Assembly: GCF_052060015.1 (NCBI RefSeq) | Contig: NZ_JBPODZ010000007.1 | Span: forward strand, 62,001-126,000 | Direction: 5' to 3' | From: Arhodomonas sp052060015 | Lineage (GTDB): Bacteria; Pseudomonadota; Gammaproteobacteria; Nitrococcales; Nitrococcaceae | DNA length: 64,000 nucleotides | Part shown: positions 33,812-41,726 of the stretch, piece after piece | How positions within the stretch are numbered: the first letter of the stretch is position 1 | Layout: every line of letters begins with the position of its first letter | Made by a program: the position numbers and the translations under genes | The notes under the pieces: model-generated | Told to the model about the DNA's origin: nothing | What the model saw: only the letters and a program-made list of their open reading frames with translations | The model's database searches: none

Positions 33812-35023
33812 ATGCTGCTCATTCGTATGCCAAGCCGGCTGGAGGACGACTACTCGCCGCTGTACTACCTCGCCGCCCTCGGGGCCGGCGGCTTGGTGGT
33901 CAGCTTCTTTATGTGGCTGATGTTCTGGGTGCCGCACCCGGGTCGGCCGGTGCCGGTGTTCTCCGATATCACCGCCGCCCTCGCCGACGGCGGCGCGGCC
34001 CTACAGCTCGCGATCGTCGTCGCCTGGGCGGGGATCGCGGTGTTCGCCGCGATGATGCTGCGGTTGCTGGTGTGGAACGTCCGCGAGGCGGCCGCGTGGC
34101 GGGGTACCGCGGCCTACATCGCCCTGCGCCGCGGCAATGCCGAGACCCAGCTGCTGGCCGGCCCCCTGGCCACGGCGATGGCCCTGAATGCCGGGTTCAT
34201 CGTGGCCCTGGTGTTCGTCCCCGGCACCTGGTCGGTGGTGGAGTACCTGTTCCCCTTGGCGATGCTCGCCTTCCTCGCCATCGGGGTATGGGCGATCCGG
34301 CTGCTCGACGAGTTCTGGGGCCGGGTGCTCAGCGGCGGTGGCTTCGATTGCAGCCGCAACAACAGTTTCAGTCAGCTGTTGCCGGCGTTCGCCCTGTCCA
34401 TGATCGGGGTCGGGCTGGCGGCCCCGGCTGCCATGAGCGGCGTGGCCTGGGTGGCGGGGATCTCGTATTTCGCCTCCTCGTTCTTTGTTGTAGCCGCGGT
34501 CGCCATGGGCCTGATCATGCTGGTCCTCGGCGTCCGTGCCATGATGGAGAACGGCGCCAGCGTTGAGAGCGCGCCGTCGCTGTGGGTGGTGGTCCCGATC
34601 CTGACCGTTCTTAGTATCGCGAGCATGCGCCAGGGACACGCCATGCATGCCCATTTCGGTGGTGGCGCGACGGCGGCGGACACCTTTGCCATGCTCACCA
34701 CTGCCCTGACGCTGCAGCTGCTGTTCCTGCTCTTCGGGTTCATTGTCCTGCGCCGCGAGCGCTATTTCCGGCGCTTTGTTACCGGTGGCCAGCGTGATGC
34801 CGGTGCCTATGCACTCGTCTGCCCCGGCGTGGCCTTGAGCGTGATGCTGCAGTTCTTCATCAACAAGGGCCTGGTGGGGGTCGGGCTGATCGTCAAGTTC
34901 GGGACCGCCTACTGGCTGCTCACGGCACTCGCGCTGCTGATCCAGGTGCTCACGATCTGGCTGGTGTTGACCCTGAATGCGCGGCACTTCGGCGCCGAGG
35001 CCGCGGCGATTCGCGCCTCATGA
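33812..35023 (+). CDS. Polytopic membrane protein, possibly TsoY family
   Basis: This 403-residue protein has roughly ten hydrophobic helices, beginning at residues 18-38 (LAALGAGGLVVSFFMWLMFW). The order of helices and the N-terminal LAALGAGGLxVSFFM segment recall a family annotated as TsoY, a membrane family some of whose members are selenoproteins. This assignment is from recall and tentative. I see no in-frame TGA, so this copy would be selenium-free. The role may be transport of a small anion or gas-related species, as in TDT-like folds, but this is not shown. The ATG at 33812 lies behind GGAGGGA. A perfect 12-bp inverted repeat sits just upstream. The stop overlaps the convergent YihY gene by six bases (TCATGA). 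Confidence 0.5.
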   Translation: MLLIRMPSRLEDDYSPLYYLAALGAGGLVVSFFMWLMFWVPHPGRPVPVFSDITAALADGGAALQLAIVVAWAGIAVFAAMMLRLLVWNVREAAAWRGTAAYIALRRGNAETQLLAGPLATAMALNAGFIVALVFVPGTWSVVEYLFPLAMLAFLAIGVWAIRLLDEFWGRVLSGGGFDCSRNNSFSQLLPAFALSMIGVGLAAPAAMSGVAWVAGISYFASSFFVVAAVAMGLIMLVLGVRAMMENGASVESAPSLWVVVPILTVLSIASMRQGHAMHAHFGGGATAADTFAMLTTALTLQLLFLLFGFIVLRRERYFRRFVTGGQRDAGAYALVCPGVALSVMLQFFINKGLVGVGLIVKFGTAYWLLTALALLIQVLTIWLVLTLNARHFGAEAAAIRAS

Positions 35024-36310
35024 GGCAGGGGTGGATCCGTCGTCGTCGGCTGCTGCCAGATCGCGGATACTCGGCCCGGCGGCGGCGGCGCTGAGCCCGC
35101 TCTCCCAGCGGGTGGCCAGCTCCGCAACCCCCGGCGCGAGCCTCACGGATTCGGCGCCCAGCCCCGGTTGCTCGCCGTGGCGGCGAATTCGGTCGAGGAC
35201 CTCGTTCACGGGGGTGTCGTCGGGCGGGATCGCCGGCCGGAATACGGGGTAGCGGCCCCGCGGTGGATCCAGGCGAAGGAGCAGGCCGCAGTCCTCCAAT
35301 ACCCCCGTCATTTCGCTGACGGCGCTTGTGGGGACCTGCAGCTCCGCGGCCAGCGCGTTCTCGTCGGGTGCGGTGGTTCGGGCGTAGTAGGCCCGGGCGG
35401 CGAGCGCGAGGATAGCGACGCCAAGGCGTTCCTGCACGCGCGGGCTCAGCCGGGTGTCTTCGGTGCGCAGGCGCAGCTGGGAGGGATTCTGGACATAATA
35501 GGCCACGCTGGCACCGAGTAGCAGGATCAACCAGCTGAGATACAGCCAGATCATGAACAGGATCAGCGCGGCAAAGGCGGAGTAGATGGCGGTGTAGCGG
35601 GTGGAGCCGGCGACGAAGGAGGCGAACACCCAGCCGGTGCTCTGCCATAGCACCCCGGCGACGAGCGCCCCTGCGAAGGCGGCCGCCGGACGCACCCGCG
35701 TATTGGGGACGAAGCTGTAGATGAAGGTGAACGCCGCGATGACCAGGGCGTAGGGCACCAGGGCCGCGGCCACATCCAGCAACATGCCGAAGGGCCGCAC
35801 CGTGGAGAGGCGCTGGACCCACTCGGCGCCGAAGAATGAGGCGGTGATCCCCAGGGCGGAGAATATCAGCACCGGGCCGATGAGGATGACACTGAGGTAG
35901 TGGCTGAAGCGCTGGGTGAAGGGGCGGTTCTGGCGGATGCGCCATGCGGCGTTAAACGCCTGTTCGACCTTCTGCACGAGCGCGATCACGGTGTAGAGCA
36001 GCAGGGCCAGCCCGACCGCACCGAGGACGCCGACGCGCATGTTCTCCACGAATTCGATGATCTGGGTGGTGATCTCCGCGCCGCGCGGACCCAGGGGCGC
36101 GAGGAACTGGGCCAGGGTGGGCTGGATCTGGTTGTGAACGCCGAAGGCCTTGAGCACGGAGAAGCTCACCGCCAGCAATGGCACCATCGACAGCAGGGTG
36201 GTATAGACGAGGCTCATGGCGCGCAGGGTCAGTTGGCCGGCCGCGAGATCCTCGATCACGGCCAGCAGCAGGCGCACGAGAAAGACCCCGTAGCGCCTCG
36301 GGCGTGACAT
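35018..36310 (-). CDS. YihY/BrkB family inner-membrane protein with C-terminal winged-helix part
   Basis: Six or so membrane helices characterise this family. The signature around residues 28-47 (LTLRAMSLVYTTLLSMVPLL) and the AFNAAW segment near 118-123 are clear. After about residue 275 a soluble domain resembling a winged helix follows (EDTRLSPRVQERLGVAILAL and the ELQVPTSAVSEM helix). The ATG at 36310 has GGAG close by and gives 430 residues; a GTG at 36370 would add 20 residues of coiled helix. Function is unknown; RNase BN was once assigned to this family wrongly. It diverges from the YdjM-like gene. Confidence 0.82.
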   Translation of the reverse strand: MSRPRRYGVFLVRLLLAVIEDLAAGQLTLRAMSLVYTTLLSMVPLLAVSFSVLKAFGVHNQIQPTLAQFLAPLGPRGAEITTQIIEFVENMRVGVLGAVGLALLLYTVIALVQKVEQAFNAAWRIRQNRPFTQRFSHYLSVILIGPVLIFSALGITASFFGAEWVQRLSTVRPFGMLLDVAAALVPYALVIAAFTFIYSFVPNTRVRPAAAFAGALVAGVLWQSTGWVFASFVAGSTRYTAIYSAFAALILFMIWLYLSWLILLLGASVAYYVQNPSQLRLRTEDTRLSPRVQERLGVAILALAARAYYARTTAPDENALAAELQVPTSAVSEMTGVLEDCGLLLRLDPPRGRYPVFRPAIPPDDTPVNEVLDRIRRHGEQPGLGAESVRLAPGVAELATRWESGLSAAAAGPSIRDLAAADDDGSTPAS

Positions 36311-36462
36311 GCGCTCCAAGTCCTGTTGGCGTATGAGCGCCTCCAGGCGCTCGATTTGTCCCCTGATCACGGCGATTTCCGCTGGTTCGGGCCTGCGCGC
36401 ATTCTGGCACAGGCGGGCGTGGGGGTAGAGCGCCCTGCACGCGTGAAGCAAGAGGGAGCCGG

Positions 36463-37491
36463 ATGGATTCACTGACACAGATGGCCCTTGGCGCCGCCGT
36501 CGGGGCCGCGGTAATGGGCCGGCACGCGGGTTGGCGGGCCTTCGCCTGGGGCGGCGCCGTCGGCACCCTCCCGGACCTGGACGTGATCCTGGACTATGGC
36601 GACGCGGTGGCCAACTTTACCTACCATCGCGGCTTCAGCCATGCCGTGGCGCTGTTACTGGTGGCCGCCGTGGCGTTGGCAGCAATGGCCGACCGGCTGC
36701 ACGAGGATCGCTGCGGGCGTCGGCCTTACCGTTGGTTGCTCGCGATGGTCGCGGTGCTGGTGACCCATGTCGCCCTCGATGCGCTCACGATCTACGGAAC
36801 CCAGCTGTGGCAGCCGTTCTCCGATTATCCCGTCGGCCTCGGTAGCATCTTTATCATCGATCCGCTGTACACCCTGCCGCTACTCGCCGGCCTCGTTCTG
36901 GCGGTCTGGGCCCTTCCTCGCAGGGGCTGGGCCGCGGCGGCCCGTTGGAACGCCGTCGGTCTGGCGCTGAGCAGCGCCTACCTGGTCTGGAGCGTTGCTG
37001 CACAGCAGCACGTTGAGGATGTCGCCCGACGGGCGCTGGATACCCAGGGCGTGAGTTACCAGCGCATGCTTGTGACGCCGACGGCGTTCAACACCGTGCT
37101 CTGGCGGGTGCTCGTGGTGGATCGGGATGGCTACTACGAGGGCTACCATCGCATTGGGCAGGCACCGGAGGCGTTGCGCCTGCGTCATTACCCAAGCGAT
37201 CCGTCGCTGTTGGACGATATCGCCGAACAGTGGTCGGTGCGCCGGCTGCAGGGCTTCACCAAGGGGTTCTATGCGGTCCGCGAGGAGGGTGGGGCGGTGG
37301 TGATCACCGACCTGCGTATGGGCCAGACCCCCTATTTCGCGTTCCGTTTCGAGGTGGGACGTCGGCAGGGCGAGACGGTCCGCCCCGTCGCGAGTCGCCG
37401 CCGGGAGGAGGCCCGGCCACCGCTGTCGGTGGCGCTCAGCGAACTGCTCGGCTGCGCCCGGGGCGAGGCCACACAGGTGCTTGTCTGCTAG
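36463..37491 (+). CDS. YdjM-like membrane-bound metal-dependent hydrolase
   Basis: This 342-residue protein belongs to the PF04307-type family. It starts MDSLTQMALGAAVGAAVMGR, then GTLPDLDVILDYG (34-46) and YHRGFSHA (54-61), whose Asp and His residues form the expected metal site. Four or so membrane helices follow. After about residue 180 there is a soluble tail of about 160 residues (typical of the long form) that may be periplasmic. The substrate is unknown; the hydrolase name is a family label. Its start faces the YihY gene at about 150 bases, so the two have divergent promoters. Confidence 0.8.
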   Translation: MDSLTQMALGAAVGAAVMGRHAGWRAFAWGGAVGTLPDLDVILDYGDAVANFTYHRGFSHAVALLLVAAVALAAMADRLHEDRCGRRPYRWLLAMVAVLVTHVALDALTIYGTQLWQPFSDYPVGLGSIFIIDPLYTLPLLAGLVLAVWALPRRGWAAAARWNAVGLALSSAYLVWSVAAQQHVEDVARRALDTQGVSYQRMLVTPTAFNTVLWRVLVVDRDGYYEGYHRIGQAPEALRLRHYPSDPSLLDDIAEQWSVRRLQGFTKGFYAVREEGGAVVITDLRMGQTPYFAFRFEVGRRQGETVRPVASRRREEARPPLSVALSELLGCARGEATQVLVC

Positions 37492-37539
37492 TATCCGGCG
37501 GTTGTGCAGTGGCGGGCGGTGCCCAGGATAGGATTGGCA

Positions 37540-38235
37540 ATGAGACGTGGAGAGGCATTCAAGGGCGGCATGCTGGCCATGGGACCGATTACCGCCAGCG
37601 CCGTGCCCTTTGGCGTGATGGCCGGGATCGCCGCCCGTGAGGCGGGACTGGACGTGATCGCGAGTATGGGGATGTCGCTGTTCATCTTCGCCGGCGCCTC
37701 CCAGCTTGCCGCTGCCCAGCTGATCAACGACGGTGCCTGGGCGGGGGTGATCATCCTCACCGCGCTGGTGATCAACCTACGCTTCGCCATGTACAGTGCT
37801 TCGTTGGCGCCCCATCTCGCCCACCTGCCGACCCGATGGAAGGCGCCGCTCGCCTACCTGCTCACCGATCAGGCCTATGCGGTGTGCATCACCCGTTTCA
37901 TGAAGCACCCCGACATGGACAACCGTCACTGGTTCTACCTCGGGGCCGCCATGCCCTTGTGGTTGGTGTGGCTGGCCGCTACCGCTGCCGGCATCCTGAT
38001 CGGTGCCGCGGTGCCCCCGGCCTGGCAGCTCGGCTTTGCCGTGCCGCTCATCTTCCTGGCGCTGCTCGTGCCCGCGGTCCACGATCGTCCCATGGCGGTC
38101 GCTGCGGTGGTCGGCGGCGGCATAGCCCTGGCGGCCCACAATCTGCCGTTCAACCTCGGCATGATCACCGGCGCGCTCGCCGGGGTGGTGGCGGGGGTCC
38201 TGGCGGAGCGCTGGCAGGCACGGTGGGCGGCATGA
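37540..38235 (+). CDS. azlC: AzlC family branched-chain amino acid exporter, large subunit
   Basis: With AzlD this forms an inner-membrane exporter of branched-chain amino acids (E. coli YgaZ/YgaH, C. glutamicum BrnFE). The 231 residues carry the family's MGPITASAVPFGVMAG start and the FIFAGASQLAAAQLI and NLRFAMYSASLAPHL segments, with about seven helices. The ATG at 37540 is preferred because the family starts just before RRGEAFKGG. The stop forms an ATGA overlap with azlD. Confidence 0.9.
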   Translation: MRRGEAFKGGMLAMGPITASAVPFGVMAGIAAREAGLDVIASMGMSLFIFAGASQLAAAQLINDGAWAGVIILTALVINLRFAMYSASLAPHLAHLPTRWKAPLAYLLTDQAYAVCITRFMKHPDMDNRHWFYLGAAMPLWLVWLAATAAGILIGAAVPPAWQLGFAVPLIFLALLVPAVHDRPMAVAAVVGGGIALAAHNLPFNLGMITGALAGVVAGVLAERWQARWAA

Positions 38236-38549
38236 GCGACGCGGTGATCTGGACCATCATCTTCGCCGCCGGGCTCGGGACGTTCGCCCTGCGGCTGTCG
38301 TTCATCCAGGCCGTGGGCAGACGCGGGATGCCGGAGTGGCTGCGGCGGCCGTTGCGCTACGTCCCCGCTGCCGTCCTTTCGGCACTGGTGGTACCGGGGA
38401 TCCTGCTCGGTGGCGAGGCGCCCTTCGATCCCGCCCGCGTTACCGCCGGCGTGGTCGCCGCCCTGGTAGCCTGGCGCACCCGCGGCACTATTTACGTCCT
38501 CGCGGCGGGCATGGGGACCCTGTGGCTGCTCACCGCCGTATTGCGCTGA
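38232..38549 (+). CDS. azlD: AzlD family branched-chain amino acid exporter, small subunit
   Basis: The 105-residue product has three to four helices, starts MSDAVIWTIIFAAGLGTFALR and has the internal RYVPAAVLSALVVPGIL segment typical of AzlD. The ATG overlaps the azlC stop by four bases, so the two subunits are made together. No Lrp-type regulator is adjacent. A strong terminator lies 150 bases downstream. Confidence 0.9.
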   Translation: MSDAVIWTIIFAAGLGTFALRLSFIQAVGRRGMPEWLRRPLRYVPAAVLSALVVPGILLGGEAPFDPARVTAGVVAALVAWRTRGTIYVLAAGMGTLWLLTAVLR

Positions 38550-38699
38550 GTCGGGGTCGGTGATAGCGTCGTTGCGATGAGTTTGCCGTATGCAGTGAAC
38601 GTCAATCCGTCCCCCCGCCGCTGGTTCGGCTGGTATTTTCCTGGGTCCACGGATCCGGGCAGGCGGCGTATTGGCTGACACCTAACACGGCCGAAGGAT

Positions 38700-38743
38700 A
38701 CGAAAAGCGCCCCCGGATCGTCCGATCCGGGGGCGCTTTTCGT
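38700..38743. terminator. Very long two-way terminator
   Basis: A19-bp perfect stem (38700-38718 with 38725-38743) encloses CGTCCG. GCTTTTCGTT on + and GCTTTTCGTAT on - give a T-stretch at the foot of the stem on both strands. It closes azlCD on + and would stop any - strand transcript. The 150 bases before it show no gene. Confidence 0.85.
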
Positions 38744-38772
38744 TGGGTACCGGGAAACACGGAGGGCCACAG

Positions 38773-39408
38773 GTGGGCGTGAACGCACAGGCACGGCTAG
38801 CACGGGAACAGGCGCCGCGCAGCGTTGCCCCGGCGGGGACCGTCGCGGGGTTGGACGGATATAGCGAATGGATCTCCGCCGTGCACGGCGGCGTCGCGGG
38901 TGCCCTGGGATGTGGCCGTCAGCTACTGCCGATCGGGCCCTGGCAGGGCAGCGGGCCGGATGGACACGGCCCGCCGCGCCTGCGTACGGAACTGCTCGGC
39001 GCGGTGGATGAACTGCTCGCCAGCCAGGCACTGGATCCACCGCAGGCCCGGCTGCTTGTGGCCGCGGTTACCGTCGCCGCGGCGCCCCCCACCGCTCGGC
39101 TGTGCCAGCTGCTGCTGGTGTATCTGGGTGAACCCGCGGTGGGGCGGGCGGCATACATACTGCCGGCCATGGTAGCCGGCGCCGTGGCGCCGCTTGGCTT
39201 GCGCGGGCAGTACCGGTTGCTCCCCGGGGCGGCCCCCTCCCTCGAGGATGCGATGCGCCTCGAGTTCCGCGATGGCGAGGGTTGGTCCCCCGCGGGCCTA
39301 TGCGGGGTCGTCACCTCGGGCAGCCTCGAAGGGGCGGGGCTGGATGCAGACCGGCATGTCGCGTTCGCCCTTCGGTTGACCATGGAACGGGTGCCGGGGC
39401 GGCATTGA
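38773..39408 (+). CDS. Protein of unknown function
   Basis: I do not recognise this 211-residue protein. GTG at 38773 with GGAGG 7 bases upstream (38761-38765) is the best start, giving MGVNAQARLAREQAP. It is mostly Ala, Leu, Gly and Arg. Two mildly hydrophobic stretches lie near residues 90-110 (ARLLVAAVTVAAAP) and 130-150 (AAYILPAMVAGAVAPLG), which could be amphipathic rather than membrane-spanning. There is no signal peptide. It begins only 30 bases after the two-way terminator, which leaves almost no room for a promoter, and ends 24 bases before another terminator serving the opposite strand. Codon use is not obviously foreign. It could be a real orphan or a chance frame. Confidence 0.5.
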   Translation: MGVNAQARLAREQAPRSVAPAGTVAGLDGYSEWISAVHGGVAGALGCGRQLLPIGPWQGSGPDGHGPPRLRTELLGAVDELLASQALDPPQARLLVAAVTVAAAPPTARLCQLLLVYLGEPAVGRAAYILPAMVAGAVAPLGLRGQYRLLPGAAPSLEDAMRLEFRDGEGWSPAGLCGVVTSGSLEGAGLDADRHVAFALRLTMERVPGRH

Positions 39409-39431
39409 AGGCGGGAATCAAAAAGGGTGGA

Positions 39432-39461
39432 ACAAAAAAAGAAGCCGACCCGAAGGTCGGC
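39432..39461 (-). terminator. Rho-independent terminator on the minus strand
   Basis: GCCGACC (39444-39450) pairs with GGTCGGC (39455-39461); on - the loop reads TTCG, a stable tetraloop. On - the stem is followed by TTCTTTTTTTG (39443-39433). It closes the 65-residue gene at 39547-39744. Confidence 0.82.
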
Positions 39462-39479
39462 CAAGGAGGAGGAGAGGCG

Positions 39480-39509
39480 ATGTACCGGCACTCGCCGGTG
39501 AGGCGATAA
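39480..39509 (+). other. Nine-codon reading frame with a very strong ribosome site
   Basis: AAGGAGGAGGAG (39463-39474) stands 5 bases before ATG at 39480, which opens MYRHSPVRR and stops at TAA (39507-39509). The frame lies within the hairpin cluster. A real micropeptide or leader is possible, but the purine run may be chance. Confidence 0.2.
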
Positions 39510-39531
39510 CGCGGGGCTGGGCGTTATCGCC
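39484..39531. other. Two further hairpins next to the minus-strand terminator
   Basis: ACCGGC-ACTC-GCCGGT (39484-39499 region) and an 11-bp perfect stem (39502-39512 with 39521-39531, 8-base loop) lie between the stop of the 65-residue gene and its terminator. With the terminator they make three tandem stems in about 90 bases of - strand 3' untranslated RNA. Confidence 0.45.
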
Positions 39532-39546
39532 GAAAAATGGGGTCGT

Positions 39547-39744
39547 TCAGCGTGCCTGGGGCAGCTGGAAGAAACCCGAGAGCTCGTCGGCGTGACGGCG
39601 CATATGGGTCCCCACGCTGTCACTGACCTGGCGCATGTAGCGGCCGAGGAGGCCGGGGCCCATGCACCGGCTGCGACCCAACGGTGGCTCGATCTCGATG
39701 ATGCCCACATGGCCCTGATGGGTGATCGGCTCATTGTGGTTCAT
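39547..39744 (-). CDS. 65-residue protein of unknown function
   Basis: I do not recognise this protein. It starts MNHNEPITHQGHVGIIEIEP, has five histidines (3, 9, 12, 47, 51), one cysteine (27) and a basic C-terminal half, and no signal or membrane segment. Support for a real gene: the ATG at 39744 has AGGAG about 9 bases upstream on -, and a textbook terminator follows at 39461-39432 beyond two more hairpins. It is a monocistronic unit convergent with the unknown gene at 38773 and divergent from the LysR gene. The His-rich start could bind a metal; this is only a suggestion. Confidence 0.55.
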   Translation of the reverse strand: MNHNEPITHQGHVGIIEIEPPLGRSRCMGPGLLGRYMRQVSDSVGTHMRRHADELSGFFQLPQAR

Positions 39745-39867
39745 GGCTGTATGCTCCTGCCGTTCATCGTGTTGGCAGAATCGTAAGAAAATGTATCCAA
39801 TTCAGGAACCGTGTGCTGGGCAAAGGGCCTGTGCCGGAGCCGCACGAATCTGGTTTGGGGGCGTGTC

Positions 39868-39896
39868 CTGGCAGTAGCGCCCGCTGCTGCTATAGT
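39868..39896 (+). promoter_or_regulatory. Promoter of the LysR-crotonase-ykgJ unit
   Basis: CTGGCA (39868-39873) and TATAGT (39891-39896) are 17 bases apart, and TGC before the -10 box gives an extended -10. The start would be near 39903, about 100 bases before the LysR ATG. The 39745-39867 stretch holds nothing else I can name. Confidence 0.5.
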
Positions 39897-40005
39897 CCCC
39901 GGGAACAAGGGACCGGTGGCATGTTGCATGGCACAATAGGGGTGGGTTGCCATCAACAGCCCGGCATAGCCACTGCAAAGCGCATGCGCGATTTCGGGGA
40001 GATTC

Positions 40006-40977
40006 ATGGATAAGGCGGCGGAAATGATGATCTTCGCCAAGGCCGTGGAGGAGGGTAGCTTCTCGGCGGCGGCGCGGGATCTCGACCTGACCCCTTCCGC
40101 GGTCAGCAAGCAGATTCGCCGCCTCGAGGACCGCCTCGGCGCGCGGCTGTTCAATCGCACCACCCGGCGTATCAGCCTCACCGAGGCCGGCCAGGCCTAT
40201 TACGAGCGCTGCGCGCGAATCATCCAGGAGATCGAGGAGGCGGAGGAGGCGATCACATCGCTGAACGAAAACCCCCGCGGCAACCTGCGGGTGGCGGCGA
40301 CGGTTTCCTTCGGCCGGGTTGAGGTCCTGCCCCGCATCAACGAGTACCTGGAGCGCTATCCCCAGATCAATGTGGAGTTCGAGCTCACCGACCACCACGT
40401 CGACCTGGTGGAGGAGGGCATCGACGTCGCTATACAGTGGCGCGAGCAGATGGATGACCCCTCGCTGATCGCCCGGAAGCTCTGCGTCAACCGTCGCATC
40501 ATCTGCGCCGCCCCGGCGTATATCGAACGCCATGGCAGCCCGTCCACCCCGGAGGAGCTCCTTGAGCACAACTGCCTCACCCTCTCGGAGATGGAGCTGT
40601 TCAACGATTGGGAGTTCGAGGACACCGAGCGCGGCCGGCGGGTGCTGCACGTCTCCGGGAATTTCCGTGCCAACAACGTGGACGCCCTCTACCAGGCGGC
40701 CCTCTCCGGTGCCGGCCTGGCGCGGCTGTCCACCTGGTTGGTGATGGCGGACATCCGCGCCGGCCGGCTGGTGCCGGTGTTGCCGGAATACCCCCATGAG
40801 AGCTCCGCGTTCTATGTGCTCTACCCCCACCGGCGCCACCTCTCGCGCAAGGTCCGCACCTTCGTCGACTTCCTCGTCGAGGTCTTCACCCCGGTGCCGC
40901 CCTGGGAGAAGGAGGGCCTGGAGTTCGACCCCGAGGAGTGGCGGCGTTTGGCCGGCGCTGAGGCGCGGACGCGGTGA
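40006..40977 (+). CDS. LysR family transcriptional regulator
   Basis: A 323-residue regulator with an N-terminal winged helix: FAKAVEEGSFSAAARDLDLT then PSAVSKQIRRLEDRLGARLFNR (about residues 10-52). An effector-binding domain follows (ENPRGNLRVAATVSFGRVEV). The sequence style (MDKAAEMMIFAKAVEEGSFS) is that of the broad AaeR/DmlR-like group. It is the first gene of a + strand unit; its TGA overlaps the GTG of the crotonase gene. Unlike most LysR genes it is not divergent from its presumed target but co-directional with it. Confidence 0.92.
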   Translation: MDKAAEMMIFAKAVEEGSFSAAARDLDLTPSAVSKQIRRLEDRLGARLFNRTTRRISLTEAGQAYYERCARIIQEIEEAEEAITSLNENPRGNLRVAATVSFGRVEVLPRINEYLERYPQINVEFELTDHHVDLVEEGIDVAIQWREQMDDPSLIARKLCVNRRIICAAPAYIERHGSPSTPEELLEHNCLTLSEMELFNDWEFEDTERGRRVLHVSGNFRANNVDALYQAALSGAGLARLSTWLVMADIRAGRLVPVLPEYPHESSAFYVLYPHRRHLSRKVRTFVDFLVEVFTPVPPWEKEGLEFDPEEWRRLAGAEARTR

Positions 40978-41726
40978 GCGAGGGTGGTATCAGCGTCGCC
41001 GACGAAGGGGCCGTCCGGACCCTGACCTTGGAGCGCCCCGAAAAGCGCAATGCACTCACCCGCTCCATGTACGAAGAGCTGGACACGGCCGTGGGCGCGG
41101 CCAGTGAGGATTCGGCGGTCGCCGTGATCCATATCCGTGGAGCCGGTGGTCATTTCACCGCTGGCAATGATCTGGAGGGCCTCGGCGAGCTGGTCGGTGA
41201 GGGCCAGTGGGGTGGTCACCCCCTGGCCCGCTTCCTCCACGGCGTGGTGGACTGCCCCAAGCCGTTGATCGCAGAGGTCAGTGGCTATGCCCTCGGTATC
41301 GGGACGACGTTGCTGCTGCACTGCGACCTGGTGATCGCTGCCACGGATGCGGAGCTCGGGATGCCGTTCGTACCCATGGGACTGGTGCCGGAGTTCGCCA
41401 GCACAGAGCTGTTGCCGGCCTTGGTGGGCCCGCAGCGGGCGGCGCGGCTCATGCTCCTCGGCGACCGCTTCAGCGCCATGGAGGGGGAACGCCTCGGCGT
41501 CGTCACCCAGGTTTGCGAGCCCCCCGCCGTGGGGCCGGTGGCCCGGGCCTGGGCTCGGCGGGTAGCGGGCCTGCCCGTTGGTGCAGTGGCCGAAACCCGG
41601 GCCCTCCTTCGGGACAGCGGCCACCGGGAACGCCTGCATGCGGTGATCGAACGGGAGGCGGCCGCCTTCCTCCGGCGGCTCGCCTCGGAGGAGCACCGCA
41701 CCGCCATGGCCTCCCGGGGTCGCTGA
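40974..41726 (+). CDS. Enoyl-CoA hydratase/isomerase (crotonase) family protein
   Basis: The 250-residue protein has the crotonase fold: LERPEKRNALTRSMYEEL (residues 19-36), HFTAGNDLEGL for the first half of the oxyanion hole, and GYALGIGTTLLLHCD for the second. Both glutamates of classical hydratases appear replaced (Thr in GTTLLLHCD, Phe in GMPFVPMG). A glutamate is kept in GLVPEFAST, the position seen in enoyl-CoA isomerase-type members. An isomerase or other crotonase activity is therefore more likely than hydration. The GTG start overlaps the LysR stop by four bases. Confidence 0.85.
   Translation: MSEGGISVADEGAVRTLTLERPEKRNALTRSMYEELDTAVGAASEDSAVAVIHIRGAGGHFTAGNDLEGLGELVGEGQWGGHPLARFLHGVVDCPKPLIAEVSGYALGIGTTLLLHCDLVIAATDAELGMPFVPMGLVPEFASTELLPALVGPQRAARLMLLGDRFSAMEGERLGVVTQVCEPPAVGPVARAWARRVAGLPVGAVAETRALLRDSGHRERLHAVIEREAAAFLRRLASEEHRTAMASRGR

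Noticed and set aside
38550..38699. tRNA or riboswitch in the gap after azlD
   Set aside because: No cloverleaf, GGTTC arm with matching acceptor stem, or known riboswitch core could be found by eye.
38743..38772. TTG at 38743 as an earlier start of the unknown gene
   Set aside because: It would lie at the foot of the two-way terminator; GTG 38773 has GGAGG 7 bases upstream.
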